Of a DNA stretch of 64,000 nucleotides, positions 22,601-35,000 are shown piece after piece (position 1 is the stretch's first letter; each line of letters starts with the position of its first letter). The position numbers and the translations under genes were made by a program. Source of the stretch: Cryptomeria japonica (lineage: Eukaryota > Streptophyta > Pinopsida > Cupressales > Cupressaceae); the NCBI RefSeq assembly GCF_030272615.1, contig NC_081405.1:310759235-310823234 (forward strand). The letters run 5' to 3'. The notes beneath the pieces were generated by a model. The model did not search any database. It worked only from the letters and a program-made list of their open reading frames with translations, and had not been told where the DNA came from.

Positions 22601-23880
22601 AAGATTATTTCTTGCCTATGTTGCTTATAAAAACTACAAGGTTTATCAGATGGATGTTAAATATGCATTTTTGAATGGGGATCTTGATGAGGAAGTTTAT
22701 ATTGAGAAACCTGATGGTTTCGCACTATCATATGATATAGATATGGTTTGAAGGTTAAGGAAAGCTTTATATAGATTGAAACAAGCACCTAGAGCTTGGT
22801 ATGCAAGGTTGGATAAATATCTTTTGAAGCTTGGTTTTACTAAGGGCAGTGCTGATAGTAATTTATATTATAAAATCACTGATGATGATATACTGATTGT
22901 TGAATTATTTGTTGATGACATTATTTTTGGAGGTGAAGATAAATTATGCATAGAATTTTCTAAGAATATGGAGAAAGAATTTCAGATGTCTATGATTGGT
23001 GAGATGAAATTTTTCTTAGGTTTGCAGATTACTCAGACTGACAAAGGTATTTTTATCTGTTAAACTAAATATGCTAAGGAATTATTGAAGAAATTTGGTA
23101 TGGGAGATTCTAAACTGGTAAGTACACCTATGGTTACAAGTGAGAAATTGACAAGAAAATATGTTTCTGCGTCGCTAAATCCTACAAGATACAAATCTAT
23201 GATTGGAGGTCTGCTTTATTTGACTCAAACTAGGCCTGACATTATGAATGTTGTTTGTATTGTTTCAAGATTTCAGAGTGATCCTAGAGAAAATCATGAG
23301 ATGGAGGTGAAAAGGGATTTTAAATACTTGCAAGGTACATCAAAATATGGCTTGTGGTACCCTAAGGATGATAACTTCACTTTATGTGCATATACAGATG
23401 TTGATTGGGCTAGAGATGTTGATGATCAGAAAATTACTTTTGGTGGAGCTTTCTTTCTTGGAAAGAATTTGGTTTCATGGATAATCAAGAAACAATCATG
23501 TACTTCTCTATCTACTGCTGAAGTTGAGTATGTTGTTGTTGCTACTAACTATTGTTGTTGCTACTAACTATACACAAGTTTTATGGATGAAGCAAATGTT
23601 GAAGGATATAAAGGTGGATTGTGATGCACCGGTACTTATTCACTGTGATAACTCTGCTGCTATTGATATATCAAAGAATCTAGTATTTCATTCTAAGACA
23701 AAGAGCATATCTATCAAGTATAACTTTTTGAAGGAGAAGGTGGAAGAAAATGAAGTTAGACTGGTTTATGTGAACACTAAAGAACAGATTGCAGATATTT
23801 TCACTAAACCTTTATCTGAGGAAGCATTTGAGTACCTAAGAGACAGATTGGGGGTTTTTTTCCCTTCGGTAGAGACTTGA
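19687..23880 (+). pseudogene. Ty1/copia gag-pol polyprotein, element C, degenerate
   Basis: Starts at ATG 19687 with a Ser-rich leader and the copia gag N-domain (LKGTNYTVWKIRME). The first 310 codons are open through the CCHC knuckle CFACNKIGHFASRC (about 20540-20580). Protease VIDSGCSHHMTGD is near 20865-20905 and GAG-pre-integrase WIWYKRLCH near 21236. The integrase keeps LRSDHGG and the ERK Glu region, but the first catalytic Asp is changed (HTNLCGP) and stops fall at 21634 and 21801. RT has [11 protein letters not shown] and an intact FVDDIIFGG box near 22910-22935. RNase H ends at 23880. A short duplication around 23535-23570 (ATTGTTGTTGCTACTAACTA twice) shifts the RNase H frame. Confidence 0.9.
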
Positions 23881-24238
23881 TTGATGCGGTTTGGCATAAT
23901 TTTAGCATGCATTATCAGAGATACTATTCATTCCGGCACTGATGTGGGATGCTACTTCTCAGAGGGAGTAATCAGCTTTGAGATTCAGAGGCTTATGTTT
24001 TTGCTTTGATAATTATGTCAGATTTTTGGCATTGATGTCAAAGGGTGGGGAGATAGTAATGTGAAAAATTAAATATCAAAGGGGGAGAAATATTATTCAC
24101 AGAGGGTGAGATATTGATATTCAGACCTATATGCAGGTGATTGTTGGTTGTCTTCCACAGGGAGAGACTTGTTTGGCATTTCTTGGTACTTATATGTTTT
24201 TCACATCTATTGTTGCCATCAATGCCAAAGGGGGAGAT
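23881..24238 (+). promoter_or_regulatory. 3' untranslated region and polypurine tract of element C
   Basis: Noncoding, with G-runs at 23955, 24045 and 24080 and the polypurine tract AAAGGGGGAGAT at 24227-24238. GTTGCCATCAATG (24212-24224) is the left arm of the inverted repeat; the right arm in the LTR (24286-24298) matches with two mismatches. Confidence 0.7.
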
Positions 24239-25334
24239 TATTGCCCATTTGGTGGAATTAATTATGTGTTACATTAATGTTTTGTCATTGTTGTCAACAC
24301 TAGCTATTTGGATGCTTTACTGGCACCCTTTTGGTCTCGGTAGGTTGAGTGGTTTCTAGTTAACTTGGATCCGGCATGATCCTGTAGACTCTGGTATAAT
24401 CTGGTGATGGGATTGGCTTGTTCATGATACTTATACTCTTATTTGGTCAATTGGTTTTGGCCTGGCGATTGGATGCTATCCTTCTTTCTTAGAAGATTGG
24501 TTTTTGGTTCCGGCAAGGGTTTCACTAGCAGAGCTTTTGGTGGAGATCTTTGATGAATTGCATAAGTGGTGTTGGTGTAGCTTCTAATGGAGTTTCAGGA
24601 TGATGTTGATGATCATGTTTGAGACTTGGCAATTGGAGATCATTACTGAAGCATGTGGACCTATACTTGGTCCCAGTTGATCTAGGTTATGGACCGGCAT
24701 TAATGTAACGTGTGGATAGGACCTATTATTGTATTTCTGGGATGTCTTATGTGTTGATATTACTTGTTTGGTCTAAGGCCAACATGGTTTGTAATTATGT
24801 AATTGGTTTATTGTCTAGTGGCCGACCTTGTTGTTTATGGTCGAGGGTTTGTATAAATAAGATGTAAGATCTCATTGTAGATCATCATGGTTAATGTAAG
24901 AGGTCATGGTCAAGGAATGTAATGTGCGAATAATGTAATATCATTCAGGCAGAGGAGTTGGTCGATCATTGGAGATGGAATTGGGTTTGTGTAAGAGGAT
25001 TTAGTCCTTCGGTATTGAGCTTAACCGAAACTGTACTCAGGCATAGGAGATGCTATCTTTTGCAGTTCAACACTTCTCTGGATTAAAGTTTGGATTTATA
25101 TGTAGTCAGCAAGGCTCCTTTTGTGATGAACAATTTTCTCTAGGGTTTTGGCCTTCCTGCAAGTGCAGACCCCATCATTGTAATTCACATACTTATTGCA
25201 AAAGTATTATCTGACTATGGGTAGGCTTCCCACCATGGTTTTTCCCTTTACCAGGTTTTCCATGTACAAATCTTGGTGTTGTGTGGATGGCTTTTATTAT
25301 GTGATTAATGTTTAAGCTTAATTAGTTTATCTTC
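24239..25334 (+). repeat. 3' LTR of copia element C, truncated at its 3' end
   Basis: Begins TATTGCCCATTTGG after the polypurine tract, follows the 5' LTR closely, and stops matching after ATTAGTTTATCT (25321-25332). About 130 bp of LTR end, including the poly-C motif, is absent, and gypsy reverse transcriptase follows at once, which points to a deletion across the junction. Confidence 0.85.
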
Positions 25335-28079
25335 TATTCACATATGCATGGGGCACCTACTTATGGAATGTGATGCCTTTTTGCCTTAATTAAAATACTA
25401 GAGAAACGTATCAAAGAGCCTTGACAACAATTTTTCATGACTTCATGGACACATTTATGGAGGATTAAGTTGATGACCTATTATGCAAATCAATTACAAG
25501 AGATAGTCATCTTGGCATTCTAGGCCTGATATTTGACAGAACAGAAGAATAGATGCTCAAACTCGACCCAAAGAAGTGTGTCTTTGGGGTAACAATAGGG
25601 AAACTACATGGCTAGATCATTTATAATAGAGGCATTGAAGTGGACCCTGCAAATTTTAAAGCAATTATGGATATGCCTCCACTAACAAATCTACATCAAC
25701 TGAGAATCCTTCAAGGAAAATTACAATCAATCCAGCGATTCATAGCTCAATTGGTAGACAAGTGTCACCCATTCCAACTTCTAATTCATAAAGGGGTAGC
25801 CCTCAAATGGACTAAGCAATGCCAATAGGTGTTTCAAGCTCTTAAATATTATCTCTCGTCACTAGCTATGTTGATGCCTCTGATAGACGGAAATTCTTTT
25901 AGTTTGCACATCTCTACAACTGTTACAGCACTAGGAGCTCTCTTGGCACCACAAGATGAAAAAGGTAAAGAGAGGGCAATCTATTATATCAATTGGACAT
26001 TAGTGGGATATTAATTGAACTATTCTACTATTTAGTGAGCATGCTTAGGAGTGGTATTTGTCATCCAAAAGCTCTATCACTACATGTTGAATCATAAGAC
26101 ATTCTTAGTAGCCAAGATTGACCCACTAAAATACTTTCTTAATAGAGTAGCTCTTACATGCCGACTAGAAAAATGGGTTATGATCTTGAGTGAGTTTGAT
26201 ATCGAGTACACTGACAAAAAAGCCATAAAAGGACAAGTAATAACTGATCAACTCGCAAATTCCCCTATTCAAGACTATCATCCAATGTTGACTAATTTTT
26301 TGAATGAAGTTGTCTTTACAATTGCCCCTTCTAATCTATGGTTGATGTATTTTGATGGATCCCATACTATATTTGGCTCGAGGGAGGGAATATTATTTGT
26401 AACCCCTTACGATTATGGCATTCTAAAGTTGTACTAGATCACTTTTGATTGCATAAATAATATTGCAAAGTATGAGGCTTTGGTTATTAGGCCTCGAGTA
26501 GAAATTCAGTGAAATATTACACATCTTCAAGTCTATGGAGATTCTGAGTAGGTCATCCAACAAGTGAACAATGATTTTGAGACAAAATATGACAAACTTA
26601 TCCCCTATAAGAAATTCGTAGAATTGTTCAAAACAAAGTTGTTGTTATTCAGTTCAATCAAGTCCCAATAATCTATAATAAATCAGCAGATGCCATGGCA
26701 ACCATTGCTTCTATGCTAGATATGCCACTGGACACATGGATAGATGTGAGTTCCTGGTAGAGAAACTATCGATTCCCTCTTTTGAGATCCCACAATCAGA
26801 GTTGGTGTGTGTACTTGTTGGTCTAAATTTCCTGGGGTATAAGGACGTATATGAATACTTGAAATCCCAAACCATACCTCCAAACCTTTCCTCTAACTAA
26901 TGTCAATCCTTTATCTGACAATCTATAAAATATGTCACCATCATTGATACCCTTTATCAATGTTCATTTGAAAAAACCCTCCTTGGGTGTCTAGATTCTA
27001 ATGAGACACAAATGGCTTTACATGAAGTTCACGATGGTATATGCGGAGGTCATTACAATGGTCTTAGCCTAGCTAAAAATTTGGTCTGAGTTAGATACTA
27101 CTAGCCGACAATGGAAAAAGAGGTCCATGATTTTGCTAAGAAGTATTATGAATGCTAGATGCATGGCTATTTGATTCATACTCCAGCACAAGAGCTTCAA
27201 TTGGTTGTATCTCCATGGCCCTTTTCTCAATGGGGCATGGACCTCATTGGTAAGATTCATCCGACATCAACAAACAGACACAAATTCATTATAATTGCAA
27301 TAGAATATTTTTAAAAATGGATTGAGGATATACCTATGACCTATATAAGTGGCACACAAATTTCCAAATTCATTCTAAACTATATCATATGTCAATATGG
27401 GGTCCCCCTTGCTATAGTCACTAATAATGGTCATCCATTTAAAAATAAAGATGTTTGAGAACTCTGTGAGAAGTTTTCTATCCAGCACTATTTTTAAATA
27501 CCTTACTATCCATAGAGGAATGGACAAGATGATACATCTAATAAGACTATCATCAAGATAATGAAAAAGGTTGTCAATGATGTTGGTCGAGATTGGCATG
27601 TGTAGTTAAATCCATATTTGTGGGCATATCGCACTTCTATCTACACCCCTACTGGTGCAACACCTTATTCCTTGGTATACGGTGTGGAAGCTATTCTTCC
27701 CTTGGAAGTGGAGATACCATCATTGAGAGTTTCTTTGTAGCACCTAATTGATGATGAAGCATATAGGGTGTCTTGACTATATCAGTTAGAGATGTTTGAT
27801 GATCGGCATCAACAAGCATTGACACATCTACAAGCTTACCAAAATTGTCTATGTCGCTATTACAACAAGAAGGTCAAAGGGAGACATTTTGAAATTAGAG
27901 ACTTAGTGTTAAAGGAAAACCCTCATAATTTCTCGTCTGTGGAAATAATTAAAGGAAAATTTGAGCCAAACTGGGTAGGTCCTTTTGGTGTAACTGCAAC
28001 ATATGGCTCGGGAGCATATCAACTAACAACCCCAAAGGGAGAACCATTATCAAATCTTGTCAATAGAATACACCTATAG
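25335..28079 (+). pseudogene. Ty3/gypsy pol, Tat lineage (RT C-part, dual RNase H, integrase)
   Basis: Begins inside RT (YAWGTYLWNVMPF). The catalytic YVDD reads stop-VDD near 25470, then PKKCVFGVTIGKL and GIEVDPANFKAI. RT-linked RNase H is at 25850-26240. A second, archaeal-type RNase H follows (LMYFDGSH, KYEALVI, GDSE-stop-VIQQV, about 26340-26580); a double RNase H marks the Tat/Ogre lineage. The integrase at about 27010-27760 has a zinc finger and GMDLIGKI, but the second catalytic Asp is Asn (VTNNG) and the Glu region reads GQDDTSNKT. It ends KFEPNWVGPFGV...YQLTTPKGE, the typical Tat C-terminus. Many stops; inactive. Confidence 0.85.
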
Positions 28080-28400
28080 AAGTACTACACATGAGCCTTT
28101 TTAGCATTTTTTCTATATGATCCTAAAAAATACAAAAAAATTTGAAAGAAAAATATTTTTTTTTAAATGAAAAAGAGAAAAATACAAAAAAAAAAAATCA
28201 AACATACAAAAAGAATGGAAAAAAGAAAAACCATCACCTTGGTGAAAACCTAGCAAATAGGCGCCTTGTGTGAAATCAAAAAATGTGAAAAATGACAAAA
28301 CAAATTAAAGAAAAATCATTCACCCTCTAGTGAAAACCTAGCAAATAGGTGCTTTGGGCAAGTATTATGGTGAAAACCTAGCAAAAAAGCACCACATGTA
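28080..28400 (+). repeat. 3' untranslated repeats of the Tat-type gypsy element
   Basis: Three copies of GTGAAAACCTAGCAAATAGG-like sequence (starting 28242, 28330 and 28370), each followed by a GCGCC/GTGC/GCACC string and separated by A-rich DNA. Such 'tgaaaacc...' repeats downstream of pol are a habit of Tat/Athila elements, supporting the lineage call. Confidence 0.6.
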
Positions 28401-29935
28401 AAAAGGTCATTACTTAGCCGTCTATCTTGATTCTATGTATACATAACACAAAGTTTTATCACGCCTATCCATTGTGGTTTGACCCTATGTCCTTATCCAG
28501 GGCTATGGTTGGTCAACATCAAATGTCATTTCCTAGCTCATTGTCAACCTATAAATTTATTTTTGTCTTGGTCACTGTACATACTTGGACCTTAATTGAG
28601 GGCAAATACCTTGTCATGATCAATTGACAGAGCTATCACTGTGAAAAACTCGGAAGCTACGACATGAATATAGCTCTAAAAGTCCTGAAAAAACAACTAA
28701 AAAAATAATATAATGTCCTAGATAAAACAACTAAAAATAATCCAAAAAAATCCTAAAATAATTCAAAAAAACCAAAAAACATCCTGAAACAATTCAAAAA
28801 AATCGAAAAATATCCTGAAATAATCCAAAAAAATTTGAAAAATGTCTTCGAAAAAAAAAACATCATAAAAAGCATTGAAAAAAGCACAAAAAAATCAAAT
28901 AATTCAAAAACCCTAAAAATTGGAAAATAATGAAAATCCAAAAATACAATCGCTTTCATTTCATTTCATCAATAAACTATCCCTAGACAGATATTTTAGT
29001 AGGCGTCAAGCAAGAAACACGACAAACACTGCGCTTAACGAAATAACGTATCCACAGATGAACTGTTCAACCAATCAAGTGTTCAAACTGGTCAACTTGT
29101 CACATCAATCAAAACAACATAGATATTGTTAGCTCCTTTATCAATCATTGTCACTTTTGACAACAAGATCAAACTAGTTGTTTGACTTGTTTGAATTTGT
29201 GAGTCTTATCTTTTATCTTCGACTATGTTCCTATGTTATTCAATGATGTCACTGAGTGATTTAGAGTGGTCGAGATGGCTCATGGTCTCTTGGTTTTGTT
29301 TTCTATTTATGGAGTGTTTCGTGGCATTCTGGGGCAAGTATGTCTTGGGTGTCTTTGTTAGCATGTCCACATTGTGGCGATCGTACAACCTCGACCCTTG
29401 ACACACCTAATGTCTTGGGATGGTTTAACCATTCCTTGTTTATGATATTTCTATTTTGTGCAAAGGAACCGTAGTATCGCCATGGTGTGTTGCATCTGCT
29501 TTTCCATATCAAATAAAGGTTCTCACCTACTATTTTGCATTTGTGAAAGCAAGTTTTCCTCCATCACTAACTATTCTTCATCTAATTTCTTCTTACTAAC
29601 ATTTCTTTCGTCATTCCTTGTAGTTAGTTTAGTCTAGTACTCTGATGCACCAAAAGGAATTTACATCGTACATCCATTGGTTAGCAATTTTGTACATCAC
29701 AATCATTTATTGCATCACATAACAACAAAGAAAAACATTTACATATCATCATTGCTTATTTCATTACATATAAAAGAGAAAAAAAAAAGTGCATTTTTCA
29801 TTCATTGCATATCATAAACATGCATATCATAAACAAAGCTCCATATCATATATATATATATATATCAAAAGTGTTGGAGTACCAAATCAGACTGTCTAAG
29901 TCTAGTATTGCCCATAGGCTAAGTACATGATAAGC
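28401..29935. other. noncoding, partly low-complexity region
   Basis: No coding region recognised. 28680-28930 is A-rich with an irregular repeat around AATCCTGAAATAATTCAAAA; an (AT)n run sits at about 29848-29865. It may include the gypsy element's 3' LTR, but I could not define its ends. Confidence 0.35.
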
Positions 29936-30740
29936 AAAAAGTGTCTACATCAAAAATGAGCAAATATGTCTCTATCATAGGGTACTCCCTCTATCTTCAT
30001 GGCCTTTGTCTGGTCCTAAGGATGAAGCTCCTCATGTCCCTAGTCCTACCTATGGTGGTCCTCCTAGGCCAATCACTCCCCTACTGCTTTGTGTCCTCCA
30101 AGAGTGTGATCTTCTCTATGTCCAGGACCATGACCAATAGGATGGTGCCCTCTGGGCTAGTGGAACTACACCCTCATATAATGATCTCTAGTAACTCACC
30201 TAATCTCTAGACTCAAATATCATCTGACCTAAATCCTAAACACTAGCATCTCTAATGGAGCTAATTAACTCCCGCATAGCCACCTCTACTCTATGGGCCT
30301 AGGATATCATTGTGTCTAGAGAAGCTATCAAACTATCTATCTCTGTTATATCTATCCTTATCAATTGCATATCTATCTTTGTTTGTTTCCCACTACTCTC
30401 ACTTGATCTTGAACTACTCTCTCTCTATCTATACATCAGATATCTGTCATTGTAAGTCTATAATCAACTCTCACTAACTCCTCATTGTGGTCCTATATGT
30501 CCCCAAAACCCTGATATGATCTATGCCATCCCCAATCAGTACATCTTATAATGGCCCGTCCTCTAGTTGGTAAATCTACATATGCATAGGACTCCTAACT
30601 CACTCATCTCCATCATCTCCATCCCCTTTGTTATCATCCTCCTCATACTCTTCATCCTCCTCCTCATCCTCCTCCTCGTCATCCTCATCTATCCCCATCT
30701 CCCTCGAGAACTCTCGTTGTGAACTAAGTATAGGTAAATA
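29936..30740 (-). pseudogene. plant mobile domain (PMD) gene, C-terminal tail, part 2
   Basis: Continues on the minus strand from 37360, across copia D. Next to the break it reads YLPILSSQREFSREMGID followed by a long Asp/Glu tract (30600-30690). Further down an amphipathic stretch (IDMQLIRIDITEIDSLIASL, about 30300-30370) suggests a coiled coil. Stops are frequent and the end is unclear; everything below 30236 is weak. The join with 37360 restores WF..HRPIPLVDPY followed by LPIL, which is why the two pieces are assigned to one gene. Confidence 0.5.
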
Positions 30741-32020
30741 TGTTGAATTGTTGGGGAGATTGTTAGATTTTGTTGTTTTCATTGTTGCTTCTATGATATG
30801 TTGTTTTCATTGATGTCAACATAATACTGTGATTTATTTTTATGAGTTTGGAAGAGTTTCTGATCCGGTTTTGAAGTATGGTTTTGTTGATCATTGTTTT
30901 GCAAAATCCAGTATTTCCTCTGGTATATTTCGGTGTGATCAGAACTTGTGCTGAGACTTTGGGATATTATTTGGGATGATCTTGTGTATCTTCATTTTTT
31001 ATGGTTCATGATTTGGTACTCTGCAATATATCTTTCTTTGTGACAAATGTCAATTGGTTGTGTTCTTGAGCTTTCTAGATGTTGATCGATGAAGATTTGA
31101 AAAGTGGTGTTGGTGCAACTGTTCTAGATGGTTTTAACGTGATTCTCAGTGTTTCCTAGTTGTTTCCTATTTATTTTGGTGATCCACATTGATCGTTGTG
31201 TGATTTTTTGGTGATTTCTATGAACCGGTGATGATTTTCGTGTTATGCGGTATTTCTGGCGAGTTTTAGTATGTTGCAGTTGATCTTGGAGTGATTTCTG
31301 ATGGATGTGATCATTTGGGAATTTGAATTAGGTCCATATTATGTAATATAAATTATTATATTGGTCTAGTGATCGATCTTTGTATCATGTAATATAATTT
31401 TTATAATTATGAGTTGAGGGTCTAGTTGACCTTGTTATCAAGGTTGATGATTTGTATTTATAGGTGAGATACTTATGTAATTTAGGTTTCGGTATTGTGT
31501 CTACATTATCAGAGAGAAGTGATTGTGTGAGCAAGAGACTTATCATTCAATGTAGTGTTGAGGTGATATTGGTGTTGCAGAGCAAACAATTGTGCTTAAC
31601 TGGAACTATCATCAGGCATTTGTAGATGCTATCATTGCAGTTCATTTCTTCTGGATTGTAATCTGAATCATATTGTAAGTCAGTGAAACTTTCTTGAGGG
31701 TTGTAGCCTTTCAGGCATATATCTTTTGAGCAGTGAGATCTAGGCAGTGTGCCTAAATGCATGTCCATTATCCATTGTAATATTTTCACATACTACTACA
31801 GAGTATCATCTTACAGTGGGTAGGTTCCCACCGTGGTTTTTCCCTTAACTGGGTTTTCCACATCAAAATCTTTGTGTTGTGTGTTGTGCTGTTAATTTTC
31901 TTATCTAATTCATTGTTGCATTTTATCAGTTTATGTTTTGAAGTTTAATTTGCTTTGATCCGGTGAAGATTGATTCACAACCCCCCCCCTCTCAGTCTTC
32001 CTTCCTGATTGTTGCTAACA
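30741..32020 (+). repeat. 5' LTR of element D (1280 bp)
   Basis: Starts TGTTGAATTGTTGGG, ends TTGTTGCTAACA two bases before a perfect PBS. The U3 motif TTCATTGATGTCAAC is near 30808. GAAGATTGA (31965-31973) and TCAGTCTTC (31992-32000) pair with one G-U around a C-rich loop. Confidence 0.85.
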
Positions 32021-32022
32021 AT

Positions 32023-32034
32023 TGGTATCAGAGC
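32023..32034 (+). other. primer binding site, element D (perfect)
   Basis: TGGTATCAGAGC, complementary to the 3' end of plant initiator-Met tRNA. Confidence 0.9.
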
Positions 32035-32076
32035 TACATCCTCTGGTAGAAGCTTAATTGCTTGAGGAGATCTAGG

Positions 32077-35000
32077 ATGGCAGCTCAAGGTATTCTTTTC
32101 AAGAAGGATAGTCTGAGGTTTGATGGAAGTAACTATACTATATGGAAGAACCGGATGGAGGTGCATTTGAAATTTCTTGGAGAAGATTACTAGAAAATTG
32201 CTAAGAATGTCTATGTTGTTCCTCAGAATGGACCATTCACTCCTAATGAGGTTAAGGAAGCAGAATATGACATCAAAGCAAAGGAAGCATTGCTTAGTGC
32301 CCTGACTGCCTCTCAAATAACAAATATTATGTGACTTCAAATCGCACATGAGATCTGAGAGAAGCTTGAGATCTTGTATGAAGGTGATAGCCAAGTGAAA
32401 GTTGCTAAGTTGCAGAGCTTGAAAGGAAAGTATGAGACATTGAAGATGGGAGATGATGAGAACATACATTCATATATGGGTAAAGTGAATGAACTTGTCC
32501 TTGGTATCAGGAATGTCAATGGAAATATTTAGGAAGATGAGATTTTTACTAAGGTGTTGAGATCTTTGCCTCCTACTTATAAACATAAGGTTTCTGCTAT
32601 TGATGAGATCCAGGGTGTGACTACAGTGACAAGAGATGTGTTCGCTGGAAAACTTGTTGCATTTGAGCTAAGAGAATTTGGAGAATCACATGGAAAGTCT
32701 AAGACTTCATTTAGAGCATCAGCATCGGTATCCGATAAGAAGAAGTATGATCCTAATGAGTGCAAGATATCCAGATATGAAAGAGAAAGAAGAGAGATAG
32801 CAAAGCAAGATAAAGAGCTTGATGAGCTTGAAGCATTGATTGTTGGGAGATTGCCTAAAGGTGTCGGTAAGTATGATGGAAAGTTGTCCTTGAAATGTTT
32901 TTCTTGTAATAAGATAGGATATTTTGCTTCTAGATGTCTAGAGAGAATGGATAAGTATGATAGACATGATAAGTTTGATAAGTATGATAGGAATGATAGA
33001 TATGAGAAGCATGAAAAGTATGATAAGCCTTACAAGTCTAACCAAAAGTTTAGAAACCAGAAGAACTATTATTATAATGCATATGAAGGTGTTATAGATG
33101 ATGAATCAGAAAGAGATGAAGTTGTGTTTATTTCCATTAAAGAAGATAGACCTGTACCCAGTGATTCCACAAGCTATTATGTTGAGGAGAAAGCTTTGGC
33201 CACTAAGGTAGAAGAAAAGGGTGTATGGGTGATTGACAGTGGTTGTTCACATCATATAACCAATGACAAAAGAAAATTTGTAAGCATGGAAAGGTATGAT
33301 GGTGGAATAGTTAGATTTGGAGATGACAAAGCCTATGTAATCCATGGGAGAGTTTCTATTTCTTTTGATGGTAAGCATAACACTGATGGTGTCTTGTATG
33401 TTGAAGTTTTGAAGCATAATCTTTTGAGTGTTGGACAGATGGTTTATAAGGTTTATGATCTACAATTCAAGGATGGTAAATGCAAGATCTTGAATGCCTC
33501 TGGTATAGAGATTGCATATGGGATTAAGACTGAAGGTAACATTTTTCATTTGAATGCTGGTGAAAAATGTTGTTTGATTGCTAAGATAGATGAGAGTTGG
33601 TTATGGCATAGAAGGATGTGTCATGTAAACTTTGATTCATTGATTAAGATCAGTTCTACACAAGTTGTTAGAGATCTACCTAAAATTGTTAAACCTATTA
33701 ATCTGGTATGTAAGGAGTGTCAGTTGGGTAAGCAAACAAGCATTTTTTTCAAGAGAAAACCTTATACATCTAATGGATTGTTGGATCTTGTGCATATTGA
33801 CCTATATGGACTTACAAATGTTACAAGTGTACAGGGTGATAGATACTTTATGCTACTAATTGATGATTATTCCAAAATGATGTGGGTTGTCTTTTTGAAG
33901 GAAAAATCAGAATCATTTGATAAATTTAAGAAATTCAAAGCTAAAGTTGAAACTGAGTCTGGATTGAAGTTGAAGTGTCTAAGATATGATAGAGGTGGAG
34001 AAATCAGTTTAGGCAAATTCAATTCATTATGTGAGATGCATGGAATCAGAAGACAGCTATCTTCTCCTAGGGCCACAACAGAATGGGATTGTTGAAAGGA
34101 AGAATCGTACTGTTTTGGATGTTGTAAGAACCATTTTGATTGAGGGAAATGTTCTGAAGGTCTACTAGAGAGAAGCTATTAGCACTATAGTTTATACATT
34201 CAATAGAGTTCATATCAAAGGTGATACCAATAAGACCCCTTATGAGCTTTGGTTTGGTCATATTCCTACTGTGAAATATTTCAAAGTTTTTGGTAGCAAA
34301 TGTTGTATTAAGAGAGATGATAATCTTGGAAAGTTTGATGCTAGAAGTGATGAAGGTATCTTTTTGGGATATTCCACAAAGAGTAATGCCTACCAGTGCT
34401 ATAGCAAGAGACTGAGAAAGATAGTTGAGAATGCAAATGTGAAGGTGGATGAGAACCTTGGGAAGGAGATTAGAGCTTATGATGATGGTCAACATGTTGT
34501 TTTAACTCATATTCAGCCTGAAGAGCCTAAGCAGAATGATCTAGTAGAAACTATTAATCTGGATGTTGTTGTTGCTAGTGATGATGTGTAAGAACCTAAG
34601 GATCAGAACAATCAGAAGACTCCGAGGTATGTTAGATTGAATCATTCTGAGAATCAGATTATTGGTGACAATAATAAAGGTGTGATGACTAGAAGAAGGT
34701 TAGTTCCAAAAGAAGTATGTCTGATTTCTAAAGTTGAACCTAAAGATGTTGTTGAAGCCTGTAAAGATAAAAATTGGATAAGAGTCAAGGAAAAAGAGTT
34801 GGATCAGATTGAAAAGAACAACACTTGGTAACTTTTGCGTAGACCTAAGGATAAAAATGTTATTGGTAGTAAGTGGGTTTTCAAGAACAAACTGAATGAA
34901 GTCAATGAAGTAGTCATAAATAAAGCTAGGCTGGTCTGCAAAGGGTACTCACAGCATGAAGGGGTTGATTATGAAGAAACTTTTGCCTCGGTTGCTAGAA

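Noticed and set aside
28680-28930. CRISPR-like or satellite array
   Set aside because: The repeats are irregular A-rich strings without constant length or spacers.
30628-30813. Plus-strand poly-Ser ORF
   Set aside because: It is the antisense of the Asp/Glu tract of the PMD tail.
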